This document shows, piece after piece, positions 52,301-64,000 of a stretch of DNA of 64,000 nt. The number at the start of each line of letters is the position of its first letter. The stretch's first letter is position 1. The DNA lies in NCBI GenBank assembly GCA_947179485.1, contig OX359249.1:3968001-4032000 (forward strand), written 5' to 3'. The stretch is from Allacma fusca. Lineage: Eukaryota; Arthropoda; Collembola; Symphypleona; Sminthuridae. The position numbers and the translations under genes were made by a program. Under the pieces are notes generated by a model. The model saw only the letters and a list, made by a program, of their open reading frames with translations, was not told the DNA's origin and did not search any database.

Positions 52301-55286
52301 TGTACATATGCATAGTTACATACATTCCATAAGGAATCCCATCCAACGTCTTGAGCCCGACTGAGTCTCTTAAATGGACTCTCAGAATCCCGGGCTCTTT
52401 CCCTCCCCGAATGTGTGTGTGTGTGTGCACACATTAAGTCGTATACCTGTAGGCATGTGTACTGTTGAGCACAGAGAGAGAGAGACAACAAGACCATTAA
52501 TTTCACTCAGGCTGAGATTCCTCTTATAAAGTTTCTCCATCAGCGCTTGTTTCCGGAGACAACCAGCTCCCATGATTTCCCACCAACAAAACAAGTAATC
52601 AATATGTCCGGCATCTTGATTTCCATGTTACATCAAGCTCTTTCAAATACATAATGGTAGATGCATAAAGTCCGCTCTCTCCGTACCAGACCCCGTTGTG
52701 AGAGCACTTTCTCTTCAGGAGCACAAATACTTGGACATATCCCTATTTAACACAATATAAATGCATCCCTTCTTAAATAAAAACACTGTAATAAGATGAA
52801 GATTTGCTCCTGGTTGGGGTACTCTTATAAAGAGCGTCCACTGTGTACATATGACTCTCGTGTTACTAGGAAACATGTCCTATCTCTTCTACCCTGCTCT
52901 CCATGGTGGTAGGAGAAACTTGACTGATAATTCAATTTGAATTCCCCAGGCCTCACCACCAATCAACATCCGCGTCCGTAGTTTTGTACGCTCAAAAATT
53001 GAGGAGGAAAAGTTTTTTCCCCTCTTGAAAAAAAAAGTATCACAATTGAAAACAAAACTTGCGTTTGTAGGTCGTTCAAGGAGTCGACATAGGAATCGGT
53101 GAAATCCTAAGCTGAGGTCTCCCAACCCACAAGACTAAATATTCTCATAAATTATCAGTGACACTTCATTTTCAAGCTGGCTCCTGATCTAACCTAGCCG
53201 ACAGTTTGTGTGTCATTGGTGGAGGAATCCAGGGAGAGAGATCGAATTACCCTGATAAAATGCTTTTAATTACGGAGTTATGCAACCAGAGCTCCACTCA
53301 TTTTGAAACTTTACTGCCCTTTATAAGTACAATAAGCACTTCTCAAGGCACGTAATTCAGTTACTGCTGACTTCATTTCCATCATTTCAAGACTCTTGTG
53401 GTTGCAATTTGTGGTTACAATTTTATAACACAGTCTAACATATCGTATAACTTACCTAAGACTAAGGCACATTTGGTTCAGTCTCAATAATAATTACTCG
53501 TTCGTTCCAAATCCCTGCCTCAAGCCAGGCTATGGTTGTTCCTATAAATCCTATCTACATACATCCCCACCACAATCCTGGTAGCTGTCTTGGTGTCAAT
53601 TGTAAAACCTCATCATCTTGACATTTCAACCCAGTTTGTCATGTTTGTATAATTATTACACTTTGAACATGCACATATACCTTTAGATATCGATAGGCCC
53701 GCATTCAAAATCATATTTCAAATATAGGCTCAGGGAAAGTCATAACTGTCCAACCCTGATACAGATTGCCACAACCTCAGCAAAATTTTCCTCTCTACAT
53801 GGAACAAGTTTTCAAAGACTGATGGTCATCTGATACTTTTAATCTGCTCTGAACACACAGGATGCTTTCAAAAGCAAACTTGACATTAGTTTACGGTTTG
53901 ATGAAATCCTTTGAGGAGAGGATTTTTGAAAGTTTTATCGGGTCCAGTCTCTTCTGGCTTCAGCTCTGTCATGCCCTGGGAATTGAAACGTCAGGAAAGT
54001 GGAATGACATGAGGAGACGTTTAAATTTACTGAGCAAAACTGTATAATTGCTTCTACATACATAGATTACATAGATGGTTTGGACGAGCTTCGTACAATT
54101 ATGTAAATACAAAGTAAATATTACAATGTGCCTTGCCTTGTACAAGTATTAATATCATAACCAGTGTAAAGTGCTCTTACGAATTTATGTGCTGATGGGA
54201 TGAATATAATTACACGTGGTAACAATATAGAGGGACATAATATAAAGGATTTGATAGATGCTCACGGACTATGAGCATCATATACGAACATGTGTGACAC
54301 GTGTGAGGCTTTTAAGTTTTGGAGCACTGTGTGTGAGTGCAGAGTAGATCCATGGCTTCCACTACTATGTCTGTTCTTTATGACTGGGATTTTTGGAAAA
54401 CGTTCCGCCCAATTGTTACATTTACAGAGAGTAAATATTGGCTCTAATAAGTATGTAGTTGGATGAAGAAAGTGGTTAATTTCTCAAGAGGAAAAAAAAA
54501 ATGAAAAATGTAGCGGGATTCGACCCATGCTTCTAGCACAGAAGAAAATTCATAATAAAATGGGCAGAAGTGGAAGAGAATAATTTATCATGCCTTTGGT
54601 TGAGCTTGACACCATCTTTTGTGACCATCAAAATATGGCATATTTGGAAGCGCCAACTTGCAGGTCCGCAAGTAAAATGTCAAATGCAAGGGAAAAGTGT
54701 AGTATGTGCAAAGAATTCTTCACAACAAATTAGACATTTACAACAGCTGAGCAATAAATTGATGCAATTATGCATTTCCATTATACGACAACTCCTATCG
54801 CTGAGATATACTTAATGGACAGAAACTATTCCCCCCCAAAAACTGAGGCAAGTCACACATTACATAAACACGTAGAGGCACCCACAGTTCAAATAATATA
54901 TATACAACAACTTTCTTGACACATAAGCCCACAATTTCGCATGTATCGAACTGCACGCAATTTATTCCCACATGTTAGAAACTCCATGCTAATAGTTAGA
55001 ATCGTTTGGTTGTACAAAATGTGTTTGAGATCCACCCGGTACTTAATCATGAGGGAAAAAGACGGTTGTCAAAATCTTTGACTGTGCTCTTCACGTTCTT
55101 TCAAATCTATCTATTTTTCTCCATCCTGTTTTTTTCATCTCTGTCTCCATACTGAAACTACAGAGCAACAACCAGCTCACACCTAAAGCTTGATAACATT
55201 CATCCAAAGATGTAAGTCACTGGAGGCTCAACATTCCTTCAGCCTAAAAACATGTACAATATTACTGACAAGAAAAAACTGCACGT

Positions 55287-55313
55287 TCTCTCTCTCCTTC
55301 TCTCTCTCTCTCT
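55287..55313. repeat. (CT)n tract
   Basis: CT dinucleotide run with one CCTT interruption. Confidence 0.9.
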
Positions 55314-58300
55314 TGCAGGCAGCCGCCAAGTGTGAGATACACGACTCGCAAGTCTTTTCCGACAGGTAAATAGAAAATTCTAGCTTTTTTTTTTTCATCC
55401 AACCGCCAACTAGAAAAGTTGTTCACAGGAGATCAAAAAAATCCTCTTTCCAAAGAGAAGTTTAGTTTTCTTCATTACTCACTTGCTTGTTTGTACCTGT
55501 ACTATCTAGTTACATTTTTCCATGTAAATCCATTTGAAACAAGCTTTTCAAAACAAATGAGAGAAATGAGAAGGGATGAGGTGGGGAACCGAGGGAATAA
55601 TCAACGTCACGATTAATTAATGTAAATAAGTTTTTTTTTTAAGCCAGCGGAGAATTAGGCCAAAAAAGGAGGTAAAAATTTACCAAATATAATAACACAT
55701 GCACAATGAAGGCAGGACGTTCAAACAAAAGTAGAAAATATTAGTTTCCCATAATTATACTCATTTCCTCCTTACACCCGGTTCTGGGTGAATGTACGGA
55801 TACATGGATGTATTTACACACAATTATGTACGTCCGTGTGGAGGATGAATGGAGGAGGATAACAAAAGCTCTCCTTTTTCTGAAGTCTCAGCTCCAGATA
55901 AGTCTTGCGTAAAGTGCAGCAATAAGTTTCCAGTGAGGAAGAAAATGTTATCAAAATATGGGACAGAAATGACTATTACATTTGAGAAATATTAACCTCC
56001 CCTAACCTCGGTTATCTGAATGAGACATATTTTCATAAAATAGAGAACACAACTGAGACAGCTTGGATAGAACAAAGTTTGAATCGCAAGTAGTCAACAA
56101 AATTCAAAGTTTGAGTTTATGCATCCCAAGTTAAACTGAGACCTTGGAGATGTTCATTTACAGGGGGGGGATGATATGCCACCACTACCATGAACCTCGA
56201 GGTACTTACTACTACATAGTCTCGTTGTGTGCACTTGAGTATTAATTTAAATACAGAACAATACGCGAAACCTTAACAAAAGCGAATTAAAACCCGTACA
56301 ATTGCTAAAGCAATCAACTTTGAACACGACTCTCCCAGTATAGGAGTCTGCTGCCTTGTTTCGAGTTTCTGTTCATCTTCTACGTTATAATGTATGAGCT
56401 CTCGGAGGAAGATGAAGCTGAACGGATTCAATCTACTCATAGTTTATAGTACTGGACTAGAGTTTTGGTCGAGCCAAAGGAAGGGAGAGAGAGAGAGAGA
56501 GACGAGCTCATCGTCAAGTCATCATCCGCCTCTGCTGCTTCTGGCTGATTCAAGCTAATCTGATTTCATTCAAGATATCGTATAATTTATGTTTGTGATG
56601 AGATACTCACGGCGATGGCTATAGTTAATTCTAACGTTCACCTACCCCATGAACCAATCTCTACTAGGATCTATCTCTGCTCTCTGTGTATATATTGAGA
56701 ATAGAAGAAATCTCTTCCGAGGTTTTAAATCCGACTACCCACTGTCGACTACAACTGAAGGACCAACGTGTAAGCCTGTATAGTTCTTGGTATTTAAACT
56801 TATGCAGTGCGACGTGATCATGCCATTGTTTATATCATTCCCGAGTCTCAAGTTCAGCTCACTTGCTCAAGCTTATAATAAGCTCGGCTTAGAGAGCACT
56901 CCTATATAGGAATGTCATATATGAAACTATATGAGTTCAACTGTGAAACTTTTGGCTACAAGTTCACTCCACACAGAACCAAGTTCGGTGAAAAATCATT
57001 GACCACAGGCCTGAAGTAATATGCAGTTTTGTTAACGGAATCAAACAAGACAATGTGAAGGTACACATGTGTGTGTGTGCATACCTGATTTACTTTGCAG
57101 ATGATGTTACCACAGATGCAGACGCAGGGCTTCCATCCTAAGAGAGATGATGATTATGATGATGAGAAGCGCCGTATACCTTTTGTGTGTACGCTAATAA
57201 GCAGTATGCTTACTGTTCCACACCCACACTTGTCCCTAACAATAAGTATGATCATTATTTAATTCCTATACCGATCCCAACCCAATGCTACATATGTCAG
57301 GGAGAGACTCAAAAGAGATGCACAAACAGTCCCAACAATATATATGAGATGCGGACGGGTAAAAAATCCAGTACGAATTTTACATAAGAGATAGAAATGG
57401 AATCATAAAAAAAAACTATTTACTTTTTTTCTCAATTCTTTTTTCCCTGTGTTCAACATTATTGTGCAGAGCAGCATTAGCCTAGGTGAATACTTATGTG
57501 AACATTGCATGCAAACAAAGTTGCTCCTTACAAGTGTGGTACACACACAGACATCAGAGACTGAAGCATGCTATAACCACGGAATGGTTGTTGTTAGGCT
57601 ATGGAAGCACACAATTCGATGGTAATCATTTAATGAATGTATTTTTAATGCAGCAAGTTTCAGTTGTAGCCACAATGGCTTATAATTTATATCCTTTATT
57701 CGATTTGCACAGAAAAGTAAATATAAGCGGAGACACACGTATTTATGTATGACTCCTCTCTCTCTCTCTCATGCAAACTACAGATGTAATAGTGTGTAGG
57801 ACTAGGGAGAGGCGTCCAATACAAATTTCTCTGGGGCATCTAACTATTTAAATGTAGATATGTATGTATATTTGTGTAGCTCTCCATCCACTCACAGACA
57901 TGATCATACCAGGAAATTCGATTAATTATCATTATCTAGTCCATACGTAATGCTGATGATCAAGAATTTGACAACAGATCATACCGTTTTTAGCCTTGAG
58001 TGAACAGTAGCAGTTCCAATGCTCCTACTATATTATTTAAGCTAATGAGGCCTTAACTCACTATTATTACTCCTAGTTTTAAATTCCGTTCAGACTTCAG
58101 ACCTTGTGCCGTACGCTTGTGGCCAGCTCATCTCTCAGACTCTCAATGTATCTGACAAATACATAAGTCTCCTACATTGGAACGTTGGCTGGGCAAGATG
58201 AGACCCATCATTCAAAAATACGTCCATTGAGCTCCCAGTCCTTATCTAGCATTTCTACAAGAGTCTGCACATTTCACAGTTTCCTCCGACCCCAACCACC

Positions 58301-58535
58301 CTTTTGGATTCTTGCAGATTTACGAGTCTGAGATCTCTCAGATTGCCAATTTCTCCTGTTGATTAAGTTTATTCCAACACATCTCTCTTTCTTCTGTTTA
58401 TGAGCTTACACAGGGATGGACAGTAGTAGAGTCAAAAATTAAATGAAACAGTTTCTAATTTAAAATGAACCAATCGCCACTGCTTTGGGAACAAAGGAAG
58501 GTAAATGATGGAATCAAAGCGGTCAGTGAGAGAGG

Positions 58536-58553
58536 GAGAGAGAGAGAGAGAGA
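58536..58553. repeat. (GA)n microsatellite
   Basis: GA run of about 9 units preceded by AGAGGGAG. Confidence 0.85.
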
Positions 58554-59778
58554 ATAGAGTGAGATCAATTGATACACATACAAATACTCATTATCCAATG
58601 GGCATAATATTTAACAAAATAAAACTAAAAATTTCGTATAAGACCATAGGAAATCTAATGGGTTCGAGAATGATTCCAAGGTATGTATCCATGAATTGAC
58701 TGACATAAATTTTTACACGAATTATTTTAAATGGTGTGTAGGTTTGGTATGATTTAAATTGGCTCCACAAGTTTGCAAGTATTTTACAATCTGGACTACC
58801 TTACGAGTTATTTTTATTGCATTTAATAATACTCCTCCTGAGCTCTGACGGCTTTACAAGTTAAAGTTACAACGAAAAAAAAAACTGTTACAATGAAACG
58901 CCTACTCTCCCCCAACGTTCTTGACTGTACACACGTAATCAATTGGTACTTGACTGCTTCCAAAAGACCTTATGTCTGCTAAGATTGATTCTCTGTAAAT
59001 ACTCTTTTGCATAACTATCCTGAGTAGATGTCTAGGCATTAGTAGTAGAGAAGAAGGAAAAAAAAACATTCCCCTTGTATTTTATGCACCACACCATTTC
59101 ATGTAAATTATCATTTGTGTGTACAGGAGAGACGAGGCATAGAGAGGATCAGGAACCGCAGATCATTTTACCATTTGACATACAAGCGTGGGCTGAAACG
59201 TCAGCAATCATCTTCTTTGTTCTCGATGTAATTGGAACCGTGTAGTTATTCGTATGATTTTTACGAAATTAATAAATAAATGCAATAAGCAAACCCAACA
59301 GAGTCGCTTTATGGAAATACAATATGTTTATGACCTAAGGTACAAGTATTCATATCGAGTATGCAGATGCACTTAAAAATAATAATGAAGTTGTCTCTGC
59401 ACGGGTGCCCAATAATCCTTACCTACCCATTCACAGTCCACAACCCCCAAAGCAGACGTTCCCAAATACTGAGGACAATGGAACGCAGGGGAAAAAAATA
59501 CATCTATCAATTATTTTCATCGAGGAATTGAATTTTATTACAGGACCCGTTACCGCTGTCTTGTTTTTCCCTCTTTACACCATTCCACTGTCTGTCGTAA
59601 TTTCGATGGCTTATTTCAAAACCAATCATCCCAAGTTAGTTTTTAGGAAAGGAGACTCGAGTGTCCCATTACTCTGAGTTGGTGTTTGGATTATCATCAA
59701 TATATTCCTAAACCAAGTATTTTATTCACCAAATGACTCTCAAATGATTTTTGAGTTAATTTAGGTTTATTAGGTGTG

Positions 59779-59785
<7 letters not shown>

Positions 59786-59823
<38 letters not shown>
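59786..59823. repeat. (TG)19 microsatellite
   Basis: Uninterrupted TG run of 38 bases ending in GCGCG. Confidence 0.95.
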
Positions 59824-59827
<4 letters not shown>

Positions 59828-62800
59828 GACCCCTCATGGAGGTTATTGGTCACCTTGCACAAGTACTGGCAGCCTGGCTCTTTGAAACTGTTCAAAGTGG
59901 AGTTGGTGATGTTGTGCTGTCGTAAGTTGACGCTTAATAGTTGAGTGACTCAACTGTCCCAAAAACACCAGCTACGAATATAATCATCTGCCGCACTAGA
60001 GTACACATAGAACCCACAGCTCGCCACAAGAGCACTGATGGGGCAGAGTAACATTGAGAGTCAAAGGGACAAGTTTTATTCAAATCTCGATGTGCTTTAG
60101 CAATAATTACATTAGGTCTAAAAAAAATGTTCCGTTTGCAAAGTCAATTGTATCCCATAACCTCAAAAAGAAATCAGCGAGGTTTACCAAACCAAAAAGT
60201 AATGACGACTCAAAAATACTATGCATAAACATGATCTCAAATCAGCTCTAAAGAGTACACAGTTTGAAAAATCCATGACTTATACTAACCTGTAAATGGT
60301 GTAATTGTGAAACGGTTCAACATCAGCGAAACCACTACATGCCCAAGTCAAATTCGCAGTCCAATGGTCTATCCAGTTATTCGTCCATTTAAAAACTGCA
60401 ACTATACGGAGTCACAGAGGAGATAGTCTCGTCAAAAAACAATATTGACGATCTATAGTTTTGTCCGATCACGTAGATTCTCTCTCCACGCTATTAGTAA
60501 TACAAATAACACTAGTCAGTGAGTATGACTTGGACTCAACACGAATCACAAACGAATCTGTTTTATTTGTTTTTTTTCTTCTCTCTCTCTCTCCCTTCTG
60601 TAGACACACACAGGAGAATCACACTCAGTAACACACTCGAGTCTCTACACGTTGGGCATTTTTTGGATTAACTGTCAACATAGGGAACCGTGTCGACTGT
60701 TCGTCACGCCCGAGAAGTCCACACACTTTCCAGAAGAGTCGTTGATGATGCAAAATGCAAATTCTCCACTGTCAAATGTCAAAGAACCAAACAATTAACT
60801 GCCACCATATAGTTGGACAATTACTTGAATCACCATTTGCTACCTTTTGCATAACATATTATTTTACAGGACTGAATCTCAATTCCTTACCAACTTAATA
60901 TCACTACAGGGAACTATGACAAAATAGATATGTGCAATAGATTCGTCCGAGTACCTCAAACTAGTTCTATTACTGAGGGTCCTATTGGGACGCATTTTTA
61001 TAAGTATAGTCAAATTTGAAAGATATGACATCTCATGGAGTCTTGTATAGTAGGAGATACATATACCATATAGGAATAGATACTTTGTTTGTAGGGCTGC
61101 TCCTTAAAAAAAAATTATTACATCTGCTAATCACAAACATGATCACACCAGAGTCATGTAATAAATGTACATAAGTGTCTATACGTGCGTATATTTATTA
61201 CACGTAAGAACTGGCGTTGACCATGTTTTCATTTTCTTATCAAGTCAAATAAATCATGGGAGTAATTAACTACTCAACATTCCCACACACTCTCAAATCA
61301 TACGAGTTAAGAAAAATGGTCCGGCCTGGTATTCCAAATTTGAAATAATACTTTACTACTACTGTCTCACAAAATTACATCTCTACTCACTCGCTTCCTT
61401 CTTCTCCTCTCATATTAGTCGGAGTAACTACAACTTTGATTTATACACTTCACAATAATTATTGTCTCTCCCTGTCTCTCAATTTGTGTAATGCCCATCT
61501 ATCATAGACATAACTACATATGTACGGCCATGCTCAGGAGGCTGGGTAACTTTACCAAAAGGCAATAATCACTACTTTAATTCCAATATCCTCCCCTACT
61601 ACTTCACTTAACTCCAATGTACTGGGCTCAATGTCTTCCCAAACTCTGTTCCTAAAACTCTTGTAACACATCCCGAGAATCCCTGATATTTTTTTCCCTG
61701 AGAAGAAGTAAAATCCAACTCAACAACCTCTACATCCAAACTTTTTATCCCGAAAAAAAAAGTTAAAGCTTTGGCCCGAAGTCGGAACAAACTCCAGCTC
61801 TGAAACAAGTTTCTTTCTGTTGTGACAAACTTCCTGTGTACAAACTCCGTCCAAGTCATTCTTGCCAGGGATCTCTGATTAGAAAAATCCCAACAGTACC
61901 ATTACATAAACCTCGTAATTATTTATCTCTAGAAAAACTCAGTAGTGCTCCTCCTAATGACAAAGAATGGCACAGTCAGACTCCTTTCTTTCCACGTTCT
62001 GCCTGACCATCACAAATAGTCACACGTTGTGACTCATAATAATGCAATCCCGGTTGAACTATTTTCATATATAGGAAATCCTATATACTAACAATCAGCC
62101 GATAAACTGGTTCTTGTGTGTGTAATTACACAACATATTTTTTTTGTAAAAAAAAGCTCTTTAAAAAATTATTCAAGCCTATAAAGCCCGAGATATTCAA
62201 TGGTACAGTTCATATTAATACTACTATACAGACTGTACCGTATATTTGACCGAATGCTTAAAAAAAATTTGTGCTAGAAAAAGTAAAGGGCTGGAATCGT
62301 CACTTACGTTCAAAAGACCGACTCACAAATTGATCCCCTTACGGAACTGACAAGTTGCTTCCTTGAAATCCTTACTATTAATTTTAGAATTAGGACAGGG
62401 ACCTCCGGACTGTTCGCACCTTCTTTCTCCGAATAAATCGTAGAATAGAAAGTCAATAATCACATGACTTCTTCCCTGGAAGATTTTTTTTCCCCCTCTC
62501 ACTTTCACACTTTTCCTCCACAAATAAAAATCCTCTAGGAGTCCCAAAGAGCCCCGACACCACTTGAGGAATCTTTGAGAATATTAATAATGTTTTGTAG
62601 CATGTTGTTAGTCGCTGAAAGAATTGGTTTCGGCTTGTTTTACAAGGAAGCCCACACTTGACGTTAAATGCGAATATATGTGACAGGCTATATGAGAGCA
62701 CATACACTTCACGTCCTTCCTGAAGCAAAGCTTTTGGGTAACTACTCGCGTCTAGCATGCGTCTGGTTGCTCACAGCTACTACACTCTCAACACTGTCGT

Positions 62801-63036
62801 ATACAGAAGGCATACACTACTCCTCTCAATGCCCTGTGTGTATACAGACGGTAAAGAAAGTCTTAGTCGACTACTACTACACTGCAAGACTGTGAAATGC
62901 GTTTGGAGTGTTGTGTATACCTCTATTATGTCGGCAAGTTTTTAAGCAAAATCCCTTCTCATGTGTCTCCACAGGATCTAGTAGGGCTGTTAAAACGTGC
63001 ATACTCCACTGTAGAATATTTCGGAGGGAGTAGAAT

Positions 63037-63038
<2 letters not shown>

Positions 63039-63072
<34 letters not shown>
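63039..63072. repeat. (GA)17 microsatellite
   Basis: Uninterrupted GA run of 34 bases, the longest GA repeat in the window. Confidence 0.95.
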
Positions 63073-63078
<6 letters not shown>

Positions 63079-63159
63079 CGGAGGAACGAGAGCTATACAC
63101 AAGACAAGGAACGACTCGATTGAAAGGGAAGATTGGTGCGCTTGCGAGAATTCCACCTT

Positions 63160-63440
63160 AGTTTCCTCTCCCCCATTTCGTTTCTTCGGTTTTTCGGTGT
63201 GTGAATTTTCAGATTTCGCTATATTTACCATTTTCCTTGTTCATCCAGCTCCCCCTCCATTTCTTCTTCTCCTTTTCTTCCTTGTCATCTCTTTGCACCC
63301 TGCACTTTCTTCCTCTTTCCCAAGACTCCCATCCTCCTCCAAGACATTGCTCCTTCCTCAATGTATATCTCACACTGTACAATATGCATGCCTTCCAGAC
63401 TCTGGAATTCTTTACTTTTTTTCCCCAGTCAGCCCTTTCA
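63160..63440. repeat. pyrimidine-rich low-complexity tract
   Basis: Strongly C/T-biased plus strand (TTCTTCTCCTTTTCTTCC-like words), densest at about 63250-63360. It removes stop codons from several frames and creates a spurious open frame of 197 codons together with the nearby GA repeat. No gene is called. Confidence 0.75.
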
Positions 63441-63500
63441 CATATACCTACTTTTTTTGTACTTGCAAAAGCCCATTTTTTTTTGGCTAGTGTAAAGTCA

Positions 63501-64000
63501 GGAAATGGCTGGGTTTTTTTGTACTAAAAAATTCCCAGGCTGTTCAGCGGAAACTTAGAAATAAATTAATTCATGTCGTTATTCATACAATATTAGTATA
63601 GTAGTTCGCTCCTTCAGCCTTCCCTACTGCAGTTGCAGCATGTAGGAGCTCCATGTATGTATTTACTATGAGAAGATTGAGCTTCTATAGGGACTCCGCA
63701 CAGAGGTACCTTCACACAGAACATGGAAGTGTGCAGATACTTTTCCTCCCATAGATCTTACCCGTGTGCCATGATCTCCTGTGCTTAAGTAATTGTGATG
63801 AATGAAATGAGGGAACGTACTACCTAGCAAAATCCAGTAACTCCATATACAGTATGTGTCGGCCTGAGAGCTGGGAATCTTCGTGTGAGGAGTAAAAATC
63901 CGGGGTGAGATTGTAGCGAGGAGGAAAAATATGAGCATACTTGGATGGGAAAGAGGCTTCTCTGTAGGGAGAGTCCTTATGGTCTGTAGATAGTGCTCAG
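63501..64000. other. window end, nothing recognised
   Basis: About 500 bases with no repeat, exon or RNA gene that I can recognise. Confidence 0.5.

Larger units (their letters stand above)
49342..62890. other. noncoding stretch, no supported gene
   Basis: Only short open frames of chance length are present. Simple repeats: GT at 52412-52428, CT at 55287-55313, GA at 56486-56502 and 58536-58553, TG at 59786-59823. A lone tRNA-like B-box word on the minus strand near 54512-54523 has no tRNA fold around it. No exon chain or transposon ends were recognised. Confidence 0.55.

Noticed and set aside
54490-54540. tRNA B-box-like word (GGGTCGAATCCC on the minus strand)
   Set aside because: No matching A box at the right distance and no acceptor or anticodon stem pairing; a lone word is not a tRNA or a supported SINE.
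62897-63490. Longest open frame in the window (197 codons, plus strand)
   Set aside because: It consists of an Arg-Glu run from a GA microsatellite and a Phe/Leu/Ser/Pro-rich run from a pyrimidine tract; base-composition bias removes the stops, and no family is visible.
17601-64000. Retroelement, Polinton or other virus-like coding regions
   Set aside because: No reverse-transcriptase, integrase, capsid or polymerase-like frame and no long terminal repeats were seen by eye on either strand.

Overview
The window is AT-rich eukaryotic DNA with long introns, GT-AG splice sites and many GA/CA/TA microsatellites. It holds one recognisable protein-coding gene and one intact-looking DNA-transposon copy; the rest is sparse noncoding sequence. 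The gene is a Shank (SH3 and multiple ankyrin repeat domains; ProSAP) orthologue. It carries the SH3 domain and shows the strongly conserved Shank core, so the host is an animal. Large introns, AT-richness and the protein's divergence from vertebrate SHANK fit a protostome invertebrate, with an arthropod as my best guess, but I cannot name a species.

Positions 16222 to 1 (minus strand): nine coding exons of shank, reading right to left and leaving the window at position 1 inside the PDZ domain. The exons join in frame into 646 codons: N-terminal SPN (ubiquitin-like) domain, seven ankyrin-type units, a Ser-rich linker, the SH3 domain and the first part of the PDZ domain. The rest of the PDZ, the proline-rich region and any SAM domain must lie to the left of this window. 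Intron sizes differ sharply: 4.4 kb, 574 bp, 613 bp, 1.2 kb, 6.0 kb, 1.35 kb, 95 bp and 106 bp.

Positions 16223 to about 17600: the 5' flank. A good 3' splice site at 16299 suggests that the 5' UTR is spliced and that the true first exon lies further to the right. A CpG-rich patch at 17.15-17.56 kb is a weak promoter candidate.

Positions 17.6 to 64 kb: no gene that I can support. Short open frames are present, but their number and length are what chance gives in this composition. The one clear structured feature is a 1515-bp non-autonomous hAT-superfamily transposon (47819-49333), with an exact 8-bp target-site duplication, short terminal inverted repeats and arrays of a GACTTGACTAG subterminal repeat. 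Simple repeats, a GC-richer block near 34.4-34.9 kb and a purine/pyrimidine-skewed block near 63.0-63.4 kb are the only other local structures. This stretch could be intergenic, or it could be an upstream intron of shank if the gene has a distant noncoding first exon.

No tRNA, rRNA, CRISPR, retroelement coding region or bacterial-type system was seen.
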